This document shows positions 55,806-64,000 of a stretch of DNA of 64,000 bases, one piece after another (positions within the stretch are counted from its first letter, which is position 1; every line of letters begins with the position of its first letter). The DNA comes from Cyanidium caldarium (lineage: Eukaryota; Rhodophyta; Bangiophyceae; Cyanidiales; Cyanidiaceae), in the NCBI GenBank assembly GCA_026184775.1, contig JANCYW010000015.1, positions 248,001-312,000 of the forward strand. The letters run 5' to 3'. Both the position numbers and the translations under genes were made by a program. Below the pieces are notes generated by a model. It was not told the DNA's origin, ran no database searches, and worked only from the letters and a program-made list of their open reading frames with translations.

Positions 55806-56798
55806 ATGGTGTGGCCACTGCGGACGAGGCGTTGGCGGTACATCGCTCCCAAGCGGGCGTTTCCGATCGGTGTGTTGGCGTTGACCCTGCTCGCGCTTCT
55901 GGTGGGCGCCCTCCACTTTCGGGCACTGCGGGCGTTGGTACGTTGGGCGATGAGGCCCGCGCCGGCAGTGCACGTCTTCTACAACCTGTTCTGGAGCGAG
56001 GCGGTACCAGCTATCGCGGAGGAACAGCTTTCGTTGTTGTCCAGGAGCGGTGTGCGCATCGAGCAGCTGCACGTGTATGGTATCGGAGAGGATCTGCGGC
56101 AGCTGCCGCTGATTGAGCAATGGGCGGCGTTCCCGGTGCAGTACGACCGTCTGGCGCCGGCGGGCAATGAGAGCATCACTCTGAAGGGGCTGCATGATTT
56201 TTGCAAAGCGCAGACGGCCGCCGGCAAGCGAGCTATCGTCCTATATCTGCATCCCAAGGGGTCGTTTCACGCGCGAGGCACCAATTTGCTGTACCGCAAA
56301 GCGATGAACCATTTCGTGCTGCGGGATCCGTTCCCGTGCCTGCAGGCCCTTCAGAGCGGCCGCTGTGACGTGTGCGGGATGCGCTACTCGCGCGAGCCGC
56401 ACTCGCATTTCCCGGGGAACATGTGGTGGGCGGACTGCGCCTACGTGACCCGCCTGTACGCGCCTGACGCGCCACGCCGCGAGCTTGCCGGAGTGGACCT
56501 GCCGGAAAGCTGTGTCGGCGTGAATCGGTTCGCGCACGAGCACTGGATCGGATCGCATCCGCTACTGCGTCCCTGCGATTGCCTTCCGTTCTCGCCAGAC
56601 CGTTTTTACTGGTACGGCGAGGAGCGCATCGAAAACGCCTACGCGTTCATCGACACGGAGGTGCGCTGTGAGCCGGCGCCCCGTCCCGGCCTGGAGCAGT
56701 ATCTTCGCAACCAGTCGCTGTACCACGAGCTGGTGGCAGAGTGTGTGCGGCGCAGCTCCGAAGCGGACCGCGCAGCATATGCTTCCGATCTGCACTGA
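55806..56798 (+). CDS. Type II membrane protein, putative glycosyltransferase-like, copy A
   Basis: 330 residues. Start at 55806 (MVWPLRTRRWRY) is supported by alignment with the next gene. A basic head and one membrane anchor (about 18-40, GVLALTLLALLVGALHFRAL) are followed by a large lumenal domain: IAEEQLSLLSRSGVRIEQLHVYGIG, given around residues 72-96; IVLYLHPKGSFH; RKAMNHFVLRDPF; CDVCGMRYSREPHSHFPGN; MWWADCAYV; and a Cys-rich CDCLPF. Type II topology with HPKGS and HFPGNxWWADCAY motifs recalls algal and viral putative glycosyltransferases with a lost or atypical DxD site, but no family is certain. Conserved Cys residues suggest disulfides in the ER/Golgi lumen. Confidence 0.75.
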   Translation: MVWPLRTRRWRYIAPKRAFPIGVLALTLLALLVGALHFRALRALVRWAMRPAPAVHVFYNLFWSEAVPAIAEEQLSLLSRSGVRIEQLHVYGIGEDLRQLPLIEQWAAFPVQYDRLAPAGNESITLKGLHDFCKAQTAAGKRAIVLYLHPKGSFHARGTNLLYRKAMNHFVLRDPFPCLQALQSGRCDVCGMRYSREPHSHFPGNMWWADCAYVTRLYAPDAPRRELAGVDLPESCVGVNRFAHEHWIGSHPLLRPCDCLPFSPDRFYWYGEERIENAYAFIDTEVRCEPAPRPGLEQYLRNQSLYHELVAECVRRSSEADRAAYASDLH

Positions 56799-57229
56799 GG
56801 CGAGTTGCGAATCCTTGGACAGGGAGCAGAGCCAGCGGTGGACGTACCGTCGAAAGTAAAGCCGACACTGCTGACGCCTCCGGATCCTTGTTCGTTACCT
56901 CCAAAGTGGGACTGCCCTGGTGCGGGAATCTAGGAGCGCTTTCCTCACCCGTTAGCACACTCCCATTTCCCACATGGATGGCACCTTACTAGACGAAGTA
57001 CAAACTGTTGGTCGAGTCCTCCCTCGCACCTCCATCGACTCCACCGAGAGGTCCTTCCTGCACCGAACCCTGTTCTTACCGTCGACTCGGCACCCGGCGC
57101 CTATTCGCAGCGCAGCGCCGCCCCGATCGGCGGCCGAATTTGCGTGACACGTAGACGTGTCTGCGTTTTCGGTCTCGTCGGAGTTGTTGCTGGTACGGGC
57201 ACCACGTGGAGGGCGCTGTTTCCGGGGTC
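56799..57229. other. Spacer between the two paralogs
   Basis: 431 bp, lower in GC than the flanking genes. Presumably the copy A 3' end and copy B promoter. No obvious duplicate of the copy A upstream region was seen. Confidence 0.5.
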
Positions 57230-58234
57230 ATGCTGTGGCCGCCGGGGGTGCGGCCGATGCGGTACGGTGCCCTCAAGCGGCTGGTATCCGTTGCTATTGT
57301 TTTGATGACCGTGGGGGCGTTCCTGGCGTGCGCACGCAACTTTGACGCGGTGCGGCGGTACGTGCGCGAGTCCGTGTCGCCCGCACCGGAGATTCACGCC
57401 TTCTACAACGTGTACTGGAGCAGGGCAGCCCCGCGCATCGCCGAGGAACAGCTGTCGTTGTTGTCCAAGAGCAACCTGCATATCAACAAGTTGCATGTTT
57501 ACGGCATCGGGAAGAATTTGACGCGGCTGCCAACGATTGAGCAGTGGGCAGACTTCCCAGTGCAGTATGACCGGCTCATGCCCGAGGGCAACGAGTACAT
57601 CACGCTAAAAGGCGTGCAAGACTTTTGCCGGCTCAAGGTGGCCACTGGCAAGAAAGCTATCGTGCTGTACCTGCACCCCAAGGGGTCATTCCATCCACAC
57701 CGCTCCAACGAGCTGTACCGCAAGGCGATGAACCACTTTGTGCTGCGGGACCCGTTTCCATGCTTGCGGACTCTTCAGAGCGGCCTGTGTGACGTGTGCG
57801 GCATGCGATTTTCGCGCGAGCCGCACGCCCACTTTCCCGGCAACATATGGTGGGCCGACTGCGCGTATATCGCACAGCTTTACGAGCCCGACGTGCCGCG
57901 CACCGAGCTGGCAGGCGTGAACCTGCCCGACTACTGCATTGGTGTCGGCCGGTTTGCCAGCGAGCACTGGATTGCGTCGCACCCGCAGCTGCGGCCATGT
58001 GATTGTCTGCCATTTTCGCGGGAGCACTTTTATTGGTACGGTGCGGAGCGTATTGAGAACACGGTGTCGTTTTTCGATGAGGACGTGCAGTGCGTGCCAG
58101 CGCCGCGCCCCGGAATGCAGGAGTTTGCCCACAACCAGTCACAGTACAACCGCGTCGTGGCCAAGTGCAGTCGGCTGAGCGCCGAGGCGGACCGCAAGGC
58201 GTACGCTTCTCAAATCGGCAGTTGGCGGGAATGA
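57230..58234 (+). CDS. Type II membrane protein, putative glycosyltransferase-like, copy B
   Basis: 334 residues; start at 57230 (MLWPPGVRPMRY) lines up with copy A, and an earlier in-frame start at 57206 is unnecessary. Membrane anchor about 17-37 (LVSVAIVLMTVGAFLACAR). The lumenal domain is collinear with copy A and roughly two-thirds identical by eye, with the same LHVYGIG, LYLHPKGSFH, YRKAMNHFVLRDPFPCL, CDVCGMRFSREPH, HFPGN and IWWADCAYI blocks and the same Cys positions. N-terminal segments and loops between blocks differ more, so both copies appear under selection for the lumenal part. A tandem duplication is the simplest origin. Function unknown; sugar transfer to cell-surface or vacuolar glycans is one guess. 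Confidence 0.78.
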   Translation: MLWPPGVRPMRYGALKRLVSVAIVLMTVGAFLACARNFDAVRRYVRESVSPAPEIHAFYNVYWSRAAPRIAEEQLSLLSKSNLHINKLHVYGIGKNLTRLPTIEQWADFPVQYDRLMPEGNEYITLKGVQDFCRLKVATGKKAIVLYLHPKGSFHPHRSNELYRKAMNHFVLRDPFPCLRTLQSGLCDVCGMRFSREPHAHFPGNIWWADCAYIAQLYEPDVPRTELAGVNLPDYCIGVGRFASEHWIASHPQLRPCDCLPFSREHFYWYGAERIENTVSFFDEDVQCVPAPRPGMQEFAHNQSQYNRVVAKCSRLSAEADRKAYASQIGSWRE

Positions 58235-58910
58235 ATTGTGAAAGAAGAGAATGTCGCTTAGAAACCTAGTTGGCTGCAACCAGCGTGTGTAGTAAACGGC
58301 GCTCTACGCGCTATGCTCGACAGCGGCGCGATGGAGGCAATTGTGTTCGCCGCCGCATAAAATGAGTGCTCCGCAGAAACAAATCGATTTGGTAAGAGTT
58401 TTCCAGGAATAAATGTTTGGACGAGCTTCTGTGAATTCTATTTTCTGGGGAATATTTTTGCTCGATTATCCATGCGTCTCAGTCCTGACGTGGGCAGTTG
58501 TGCTCTCAGCGGCCACCAAGCCGGCCGTCTTGCACCCAGACGCTTGATCGTCCTACCTGTCGTTCGCGACGAAAGATACTGCAACAGGTCAGCGTCTCTG
58601 TGCTACGCCCTGCACAAGACGCGGTAGCGGGCTCCTGCTCTCTAGCTTCACGCGAGGGTTGCGTACGTATGTTGCCCATGCCTTTGCGGTAAGCGTCCAT
58701 GCACGTTTGCGAGAACGGTGTCTTTGCTGCCGAGGCGATCGCGCTCACTCCACGTTCTGTGGTGGAGTTCTAGTCACACGGGCCTCTCACGCAATGAGCT
58801 CACAGGGAGAAGGGGCGAGCAGGCAGACGAGAGGGAATCACGTCGTCGCGGCAGCGCCTTCATCATTGGCGTGAGAACGTTTCCCCGACGCGCAACATCC
58901 CCACTTTCTC
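58235..58910. other. Intergenic, A/T-richer island
   Basis: 676 bp. The part from about 58235 to 58480 is clearly richer in A/T (aaacaaatcgatttgg, attctattttctgggg) than anything around it, with AATAAA-like strings. It may be the copy B 3' UTR plus a promoter. No RNA gene or transposon end recognised. Confidence 0.5.
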
Positions 58911-59756
58911 ATGTACTCATTTCCGCGCCGCCCGCGGGTGCTCACGATTGCCGGCTCAGACTCCGGCGGCGGGGCCGGCGTCCAGGCGGACCTGAAGACT
59001 TTTGAGGCGCTGGGCGTTTACGGCACCACGGCCGTCACTGCCGTCACCGCGCAAAACACGTTTGGCGTGCAGGGCGTACACGCCGTACCAGACGACATGG
59101 TGCGGCTGCAGATCCAGAGCGTGCTTTCCGATATCGGGGCGGACGCGGTCAAGACGGGCATGCTGGTCTCGCCGGATATCGTGCAGTGCGCGTCGGTGGC
59201 GCTGGCCACTTATGCCGAGAAGGAGCCGCTGCGGCTGGTGGTGGATCCGGTCATGCTTTCCAAAAGCGGCGCGCCGCTGCTCTCGCTTTCCGGGGTGGAC
59301 GCACTCAAAGCCGACATGGTGCCGCTGGCTACGTTGATTACTCCTAACGTCCCCGAGGCGGCGGCGCTCTTGTCGGCCTCGGTCAGTATCCACACCGTCG
59401 AGGACATGCGCGAGTGTGCGCGGGCGCTGACCGAGGAGCTGGGCGGTACCTGCTCGGTGCTGCTGAAGGGCGGCCACGCTGAACTCGCTGACGACCGTTG
59501 TGTCGATGTTCTCTTTGACGCGCAACGACACACGTTTGAGGTGTTCAGTACGGCGCGCGTGGCGACGCGCAACACCCACGGCACTGGCTGCACCACTGCA
59601 GCCGCCATTGCCGCCCAGCTGGCGCATGGTCGCAGTCTTGTCGACGCCGTCGCTGCCGCCAAATCCTATGTGCACGACTGCCTGCTGCACGCGCTAGACG
59701 TGGGCCACGGGCACGGCCCGCTGAACCACGCCCACCGTCAGCAACTGACGAGGTGA
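58911..59756 (+). CDS. thiD: Hydroxymethylpyrimidine (phosphate) kinase ThiD
   Basis: 281 residues. Ribokinase-fold HMP kinase: [21 protein letters not shown] at the start, [59 protein letters not shown] and the anion-hole/base motif [15 protein letters not shown]. It phosphorylates HMP and HMP-phosphate to the pyrophosphate for thiamin synthesis. No ThiE domain follows, unlike the plant TH1 fusion, so thiamin-phosphate synthase must be separate. No convincing transit peptide. Bacterial-type gene; whether from plastid or lateral transfer is undecided. Stop lies 19 bp from that of the convergent dUTPase gene. Confidence 0.95.
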   Translation: MYSFPRRPRVLTIAGSDSGGGAGVQADLKTFEALGVYGTTAVTAVTAQNTFGVQGVHAVPDDMVRLQIQSVLSDIGADAVKTGMLVSPDIVQCASVALATYAEKEPLRLVVDPVMLSKSGAPLLSLSGVDALKADMVPLATLITPNVPEAAALLSASVSIHTVEDMRECARALTEELGGTCSVLLKGGHAELADDRCVDVLFDAQRHTFEVFSTARVATRNTHGTGCTTAAAIAAQLAHGRSLVDAVAAAKSYVHDCLLHALDVGHGHGPLNHAHRQQLTR

Positions 59757-59775
59757 GGTAGAAACCGCTTCAAAC

Positions 59776-60282
59776 TCACTTGCCGGTGCTGCCGTAGCCG
59801 CCAGCGCCGCGAGCGGTGTCGTCCAACTCGGCCACCTCCACCACCGGTGGGGTTTTGATTCGCTCCAGAATGAGTTGGGCGATGCGCATACCCGGCTCCA
59901 CGACAAAGTCTTCGTCGCTAAGATTGAACATGACTACGCCGAGGTTGCCACGGTAGTCGTAGTCCACCACGCCCGCGCCGAGGTCGATGCCGTGCCGCAG
60001 CGCCAGCCCACTTCGCGGCGCGATGCGCGCGTACGTCCCTAACGGGATGGCGATGGCCAGGTCCGTCTTTACCAGTGCGCGACCTCGTGCGGGAATGACC
60101 TCAGGGTGCGCCGCGCTGAGATCGTAGCCGGCCGCGTGCGCCGAGCCCCGCACCGGCAGTCGAGCTGCGGTGGTGAGGCGCTTCACCCGTAATGCTTCTT
60201 CTTGAGGGAAGGAGGTGGATTGTTGTTCGGGAAGTAGAGCGCGAGTGGCGGGCAACTCGGGGTTGCTGTGGTCTTGGGTCAT
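59776..60282 (-). CDS. DUT: dUTP diphosphatase (trimeric dUTPase)
   Basis: 168 residues. The five trimeric dUTPase motifs are present: [54 protein letters not shown] and the C-terminal [10 protein letters not shown] that closes over the active site. It hydrolyses dUTP to dUMP and pyrophosphate, lowering uracil in DNA and feeding dTMP synthesis. A short Gln/Pro-rich N-terminus has no clear targeting signal, so it is probably nuclear or cytosolic. Divergent from the CLC gene, 225 bp between starts. Confidence 0.96.
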   Translation of the reverse strand: MTQDHSNPELPATRALLPEQQSTSFPQEEALRVKRLTTAARLPVRGSAHAAGYDLSAAHPEVIPARGRALVKTDLAIAIPLGTYARIAPRSGLALRHGIDLGAGVVDYDYRGNLGVVMFNLSDEDFVVEPGMRIAQLILERIKTPPVVEVAELDDTARGAGGYGSTGK

Positions 60283-60507
60283 CGACGGCGAGTGGTTTGC
60301 ACAGTGCGTTGGTTACGCGCCAAATTTCTCCGCGTCGGAAATGCGCCCAGCAGCGCAACTCTCGGGCGGCGTGTACTCGTTTGACCGCTGGGGTACGGTA
60401 GCGTCCTCCTGCAAGAATTCACTTGCACTAACTTGAACTTTATTTCATCGACCACGGTGCACTATCTGATGCGACAGAGACGATTCCGGTGGCACTGAGG
60501 CGCCGCC

Positions 60508-62538
60508 ATGTTCGTGTTTGCGGCCAACTGGCGTCGGCGCCGAGTGAGGCGCTTGCACGCCAGTGTGCGATGGCGCCGGCAACTGTGTAGACGACCGGCG
60601 GCTCTCCCGTCGCTCTCCATGAGCACATCCAACGGATGGTGGCGGGGATTTGAGACGCTGCGACGACAAGTACCCAGCAGCGTGACGGTACTGCTGGTGG
60701 CGGCTGCGACGGGCGCCTGCACCGGGGCAGTGGTGGCGCTGTTCAAGACGTCTATGGGCGCCACCTCCGATTTCCTGTATGGTGATGCTTTTTCGGGACG
60801 ACTATCGCCGCTGCTGGGCCCGCTGAACTTGGTGGTCGTGCCCACCGTGGGTGGTCTGGCGGTGAGCGCGCTGCGGTGGCGTTTCGGGCAGTTTCAGGGC
60901 GGCATCGACCAAGGCCTCGCGGCCATCGAAAAGCGGGAGCCGCTTGATGTCGGCAAGCCGGTGGTAAAGACGGCGGCAGCGGTGGCTACCTTGGGCACCG
61001 GGTGCTCGTTGGGGCCGGAGGGCCCAGCGGTGGAGATCGGCGCCTCGGTTGGGCGCAGCCTGCCAGAGGCGCTAGAGCGGTGGCTGGCGCTGCGCCTGCC
61101 GGTCGACCGCCTGAAGCTGCTGTTTGCCTGCGGGGCGGCGGCTGGTGTGGCGGCCGGTTTCAATGCGCCATTCGCCGGTGTGTTTTTCGCGCTGGAGGTG
61201 GTGCCATGGGGCGAGCGCGGATTCGGCACGTTGGCGTCCAGCACCGAGGCGGCCTCGATCCTGTTGGCGTGCTCGATGAGCGCGCTGTTGGTGCGTGCCG
61301 GTTTGGGAGAAGTGCCGGCACTCGCGCTGCCGTTATACGATTTGCGCAGCCCGCTCATCGAACTGCCGCTGTATCTGGCGTTGGGTGTGCTGGCCGGCGG
61401 CGCCAGCGTCGGTTTCAAATGGATGCTGCAACAAGGCCAGCGGGTGTTTGCGGGCGGACCGTTAAGCCGCGTGCCGCTGCGGATGCGGCCGGTCGTCGGT
61501 GGCGTGGTGAATGGCGTCGTGGCGTTGGCGTTCCCGCAGGTGCTCTTTTTCGGGTACGACGTGTTGAACGCCCTTTTGGCGGATGCGCAGTTCAGTGTGC
61601 CGTTGCTGGCGAGTTTGTTGTTGCTCAAGCCGCTCATGACCTCCTTCAGTCTGGGGAGTGGCCTGGTGGGCGGCACCTTCGCGCCGGCGCTTTTCGTCGG
61701 CGCCAATTTGGGCGCTCTGTACTGCAAGCTGGTGGAGGGCTTGGGCACCTGGCTCATCTCCTTCGTCTTCAAGACGCTGGGGTCGGCGCCGGCAGCGTGG
61801 ATTACCGACACGCTACCCATTGCCGGGCCGCCGGCGTACGCCATGATCGGTATGGCGGCGGTGCTGGCGGGCACCTTTCGCGCCCCGCTGACGGCATCCC
61901 TGTTGTTGTTCGAGCTGACGCGTGATTACCGGATCATTTTGCCTCTGATGGCCGCAGCTGGTATCAGTTCCTGGCTGGTGGAGGCGTCATCCTCTGAGTC
62001 GACGGCTGGTGCCGCGCCCTCCAGGGAGGAGCGACCGTCGTTGTTATATCTGGGGCTACGACCTGAGAGCGAGTTTCGACACGTGGCACTGAGCTTGCGC
62101 GTGCGCGATGCCTTGTGCGCGACACCACCGCTCATGGTGGACGGCGACTGCTCCGCTGTTCAGGTGATTGAACAGATGCGGGAGGCACGGCATCGTTATG
62201 CGCTGGTATTATCGAGCGGCAGTGTTGCGCTTGAAGGTATCATTACGTTGCACGACTTGCTGCGCGAACGGAACGCGCGAGGCGCGCTCCGGGAGCAGTC
62301 GGTGATCCACCTATGCACGACGCCGGTGCTCTACGTCCACGAGGATGATACGCTAGCGACTGCACTGGATCTTTTGCGGCAGCGCGGCTTTCGGCAGCTG
62401 CCGGTGCTGCGGGTCCGGAGCGCTGAGGTTGCGCAGGATCGAGTGATCGGTGTGGTTGACTTGGACAGTATCGCTCGCTCAGTTGCCTTGTCGGAACTGC
62501 AGCGCGAGAAAGCGCCCCTCGCCACAACTGACGAGTAA
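60508..62538 (+). CDS. CLCE: CLC anion channel/transporter, plant CLC-e/f type, with CBS domains
   Basis: 676 residues. A basic Arg/Leu/Ser N-terminus (1-40) fits a plastid transit peptide. The CLC core shows GTGCSLGPEGPAVEIGASVG with the gating Glu, FNAPFAGVFFALEVV, SGLVGGTFAPALFVGANLGAL and GMAAVLAGTFRAPLTA. The classical GSGIPE filter reads as GGIDQG, as in cyanobacteria-like CLC-e/f proteins. The residue aligned with the E. coli proton glutamate Glu203 is Val, which suggests a channel rather than an exchanger. Two CBS domains occupy about 530-665. Plant CLC-e sits in thylakoids and affects ion balance and nitrate or chloride flux. Location is inferred. Confidence 0.92.
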   Translation: MFVFAANWRRRRVRRLHASVRWRRQLCRRPAALPSLSMSTSNGWWRGFETLRRQVPSSVTVLLVAAATGACTGAVVALFKTSMGATSDFLYGDAFSGRLSPLLGPLNLVVVPTVGGLAVSALRWRFGQFQGGIDQGLAAIEKREPLDVGKPVVKTAAAVATLGTGCSLGPEGPAVEIGASVGRSLPEALERWLALRLPVDRLKLLFACGAAAGVAAGFNAPFAGVFFALEVVPWGERGFGTLASSTEAASILLACSMSALLVRAGLGEVPALALPLYDLRSPLIELPLYLALGVLAGGASVGFKWMLQQGQRVFAGGPLSRVPLRMRPVVGGVVNGVVALAFPQVLFFGYDVLNALLADAQFSVPLLASLLLLKPLMTSFSLGSGLVGGTFAPALFVGANLGALYCKLVEGLGTWLISFVFKTLGSAPAAWITDTLPIAGPPAYAMIGMAAVLAGTFRAPLTASLLLFELTRDYRIILPLMAAAGISSWLVEASSSESTAGAAPSREERPSLLYLGLRPESEFRHVALSLRVRDALCATPPLMVDGDCSAVQVIEQMREARHRYALVLSSGSVALEGIITLHDLLRERNARGALREQSVIHLCTTPVLYVHEDDTLATALDLLRQRGFRQLPVLRVRSAEVAQDRVIGVVDLDSIARSVALSELQREKAPLATTDE

Positions 62539-63487
62539 ACGCGAACGTAAGTGAAAACGCTCTGCTAGCTGGGATACATTCTCCGGCGCCTCCGCATGAA
62601 TGCGCGGATGCGCAATGCAGCCAACCGCTGTAAATGACGCAGCTGCGTCCGCCGTTAGCACCCGCACTTCAACGGGCTGCCCGAAGAACCTGGTTGCCAC
62701 GTAGTCGTCAAACTGGGCTTGACGGCGGAGAGTACCCTCGTTCGCGGTGTGACCGGCCGTGTGGGCTCTGCAGCACCCAATGATGACAACGTCAGAGATG
62801 TCAGGCTCTATTGTGCGGTTGTGCCCGCGCGCTGAGCGTTGTGCTGAGTCAGGTACAGAATTCCTCTTCTTCTCACAACCACCTCGACGAGGGCGACACG
62901 GATAGGCGGGGCGTGGAACGCCGTACAGAATGACCAAAGCGATTCACCGCAGGTTGAATACGGTATTGCTGTCGCGGCTGTGTATGTACTCACACTTCGT
63001 ATGCTGACACTGCAGCAGACACTTGACTGTGCTTGCGTTTTCGTCCTCCCCACGGCGTTTGTGCAGGTGAGACCGATCACTGCCACCGGCGCCGTAACGA
63101 ACACACCGACCAGAAACGCTATGCATGGCCTCGGTTACTGTGCTAGAATACCGGTTGTCATCACACACTGCATCGTGCCGTGGGTCGAGTGCGGGGTCGC
63201 GGTGTTGAGCGACGGCGGCTCCAAACTGTGCGACGAGGTCAGGAGGGGTCGCTGGCGGGAGACGGGTGGGTGATGGGAGCGACTGCAGCGGTGAAGGGGG
63301 AGCAGGGGTAGGAAGGCTGGATGAGAGTGGGATAGGTGAGGGTTTCCATGTATCTCCCTACCCATCTTGCTCGGTGTGCTCGTCAGGAGCCGCTGCCCGC
63401 AACGCTCGACCCGAGAGCCGCGGCGTTCGTCGGGCGATTGGGGCGCAGGCGAGAGCGAGGGACGGTGACGCGCGCCGCAAACTCGCC
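62539..63487. other. Intergenic, 949 bp, no confirmed gene
   Basis: Largest stretch between intact genes near the end of the window. A minus-strand open frame (62937-62479, 152 codons, MVILYGVPRPAY...) overlaps the CLC 3' end by 60 bp; it is not recognised and may be chance. The part from about 62940 on is less GC-rich. Presumed arsM promoter lies at the right end. No tRNA-like fold found. Confidence 0.5.
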
Positions 63488-64000
63488 ATGAGCCCGTGTG
63501 AGTGCAAGTCGCCTTGTGGGGAGAAGCGAGACAACAACGATGTGGTGGCGGGCGTGGCGGAGTACTACTCGCAGACGCTGAAGACGTCGGCCGACTTGAA
63601 GACGACGGCGTGCTGCCCGGCGGAGGCGATGCCGGCGAGTCACCGGGCGGTGCTGGCTGAGGTGGCCGACGAGGTGCAGGCGAAGTTTTACGGCTGCGGC
63701 TCGCCAATACCCGGGGACAGGTCTATTGCGGGCCTGACGGTGCTGGATCTGGGCTGCGGCACTGGGCGCGACGTGTTCCTGGCGTCGAAGCTGGTGGGCG
63801 AGTCGGGTCGGGTGATCGGGGTGGATATGTTGGAGAGTCAGCTGGAGGTGGCGCGGCGGTACGTGGGGTACCACGCGGAGAAGTTTTTCGGGGATGCGTC
63901 TCGGTCCAACGTGCAGTTTCTGAAGGGGTACATTGAGGATCTGCGGTCGACGGAGCCGGTGGGGGTGGCGGACGCGTCGGTGGATCTGGTGTTGAGCAAC
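63488..64000 (+). CDS. arsM: Arsenite S-adenosylmethyltransferase ArsM (3' end outside window)
   Basis: 171 codons are visible and still open at the window end. The start MSPCECKSPCG at 63488 is Cys-rich. VAEYYSQTLKTSADLKTTACC, given around residues 23-43, SHRAVLAEVADEVQAKFYGCGSPIP (about 51-75) and LDLGCGTGRDVFLASKLVG (86-104, SAM-binding motif I) match the ArsM enzymes CmArsM7/8 of Cyanidioschyzon merolae. Cys42/43 and Cys70 fall where the family has its conserved arsenic-binding cysteines (C44 and C72 in CmArsM7); the other two lie beyond the window. The enzyme methylates arsenite to mono-, di- and trimethyl forms, detoxifying arsenic by volatilisation. Bacterial or archaeal origin by lateral transfer has been proposed for the algal genes. 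Confidence 0.95.
   Translation, partial: MSPCECKSPCGEKRDNNDVVAGVAEYYSQTLKTSADLKTTACCPAEAMPASHRAVLAEVADEVQAKFYGCGSPIPGDRSIAGLTVLDLGCGTGRDVFLASKLVGESGRVIGVDMLESQLEVARRYVGYHAEKFFGDASRSNVQFLKGYIEDLRSTEPVGVADASVDLVLSN

Overview
The window is nuclear DNA of a compact, GC-rich, almost intron-free eukaryotic alga, most likely a cyanidiophycean red alga (the Cyanidioschyzon/Cyanidium/Galdieria group). Support: nearly every gene reads as one uninterrupted frame; a plastid-type FtsZ, a plastid transketolase, a cyanobacterial-type threonyl-tRNA synthetase and a thylakoid-type CLC channel sit beside typical eukaryotic genes (PEX12, VDAC, signal peptidase subunit, CSB/Rad26, LSD1-like oxidase, tubulin cofactor A); the last gene is an ArsM arsenite methyltransferase of the kind known from Cyanidioschyzon; and a tRNA-Ile gene carries an intron after position 37, as is common in that group. 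The species is inferred, not proven.

Layout. 1-5.8 kb: DnaJ (5' cut off), DUF1295 membrane enzyme, signal peptidase SPC3, tail-anchored DUF924 protein, plastid FtsZ. 5.9-16.5 kb: PDK1-like kinase joined to a DUF547 region, coiled-coil protein, CSB/Rad26 DNA translocase, ArnT-like glycosyltransferase, HisF. 16.9-28.3 kb: plastid-type ThrRS, AIF-like oxidoreductase, small membrane protein, PEX12, DUF1765-like protein, K+-independent H+-pyrophosphatase. 28.8-43.7 kb: Tim17/22/23-like protein, ABCB half-transporter, an ARID-SWIRM-amine oxidase protein, bZIP factor, Dbp10 helicase, DUF1995 plastid protein, bystin, class IV aminotransferase-like protein, VDAC. 43.7-50.5 kb: a broken reading frame, TauE/SafE exporter, tRNA-Ile(AAU), Mak11, TBCA, SDR oxidoreductase. 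50.7-64 kb: glucose-6-phosphate isomerase, transketolase, a tandem pair of unknown type II membrane proteins, ThiD, dUTPase, CLC channel, ArsM (3' cut off).

Genes are packed with strongly alternating strands. Convergent neighbours are usually 19-150 bp apart at their stop codons, and divergent neighbours share 70-700 bp of presumed two-way promoter. There are no operons and no IS element, transposase, LTR element or CRISPR array that I can recognise. Functional themes are organelle upkeep (plastid, mitochondrion, peroxisome), ribosome biogenesis (Dbp10, bystin/Enp1, Mak11), central carbon metabolism, and ion or metalloid handling that suits an acidic hot-spring habitat (H+-PPase, CLC, TauE/SafE, ArsM). 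Most promising for follow-up are the kinase-DUF547 fusion, the ARID-SWIRM-oxidase fusion, and the tandem pair at 55.8-58.2 kb. Starts were moved to the first sensible ATG wherever a longer open frame began with GTG or ran into a neighbour.
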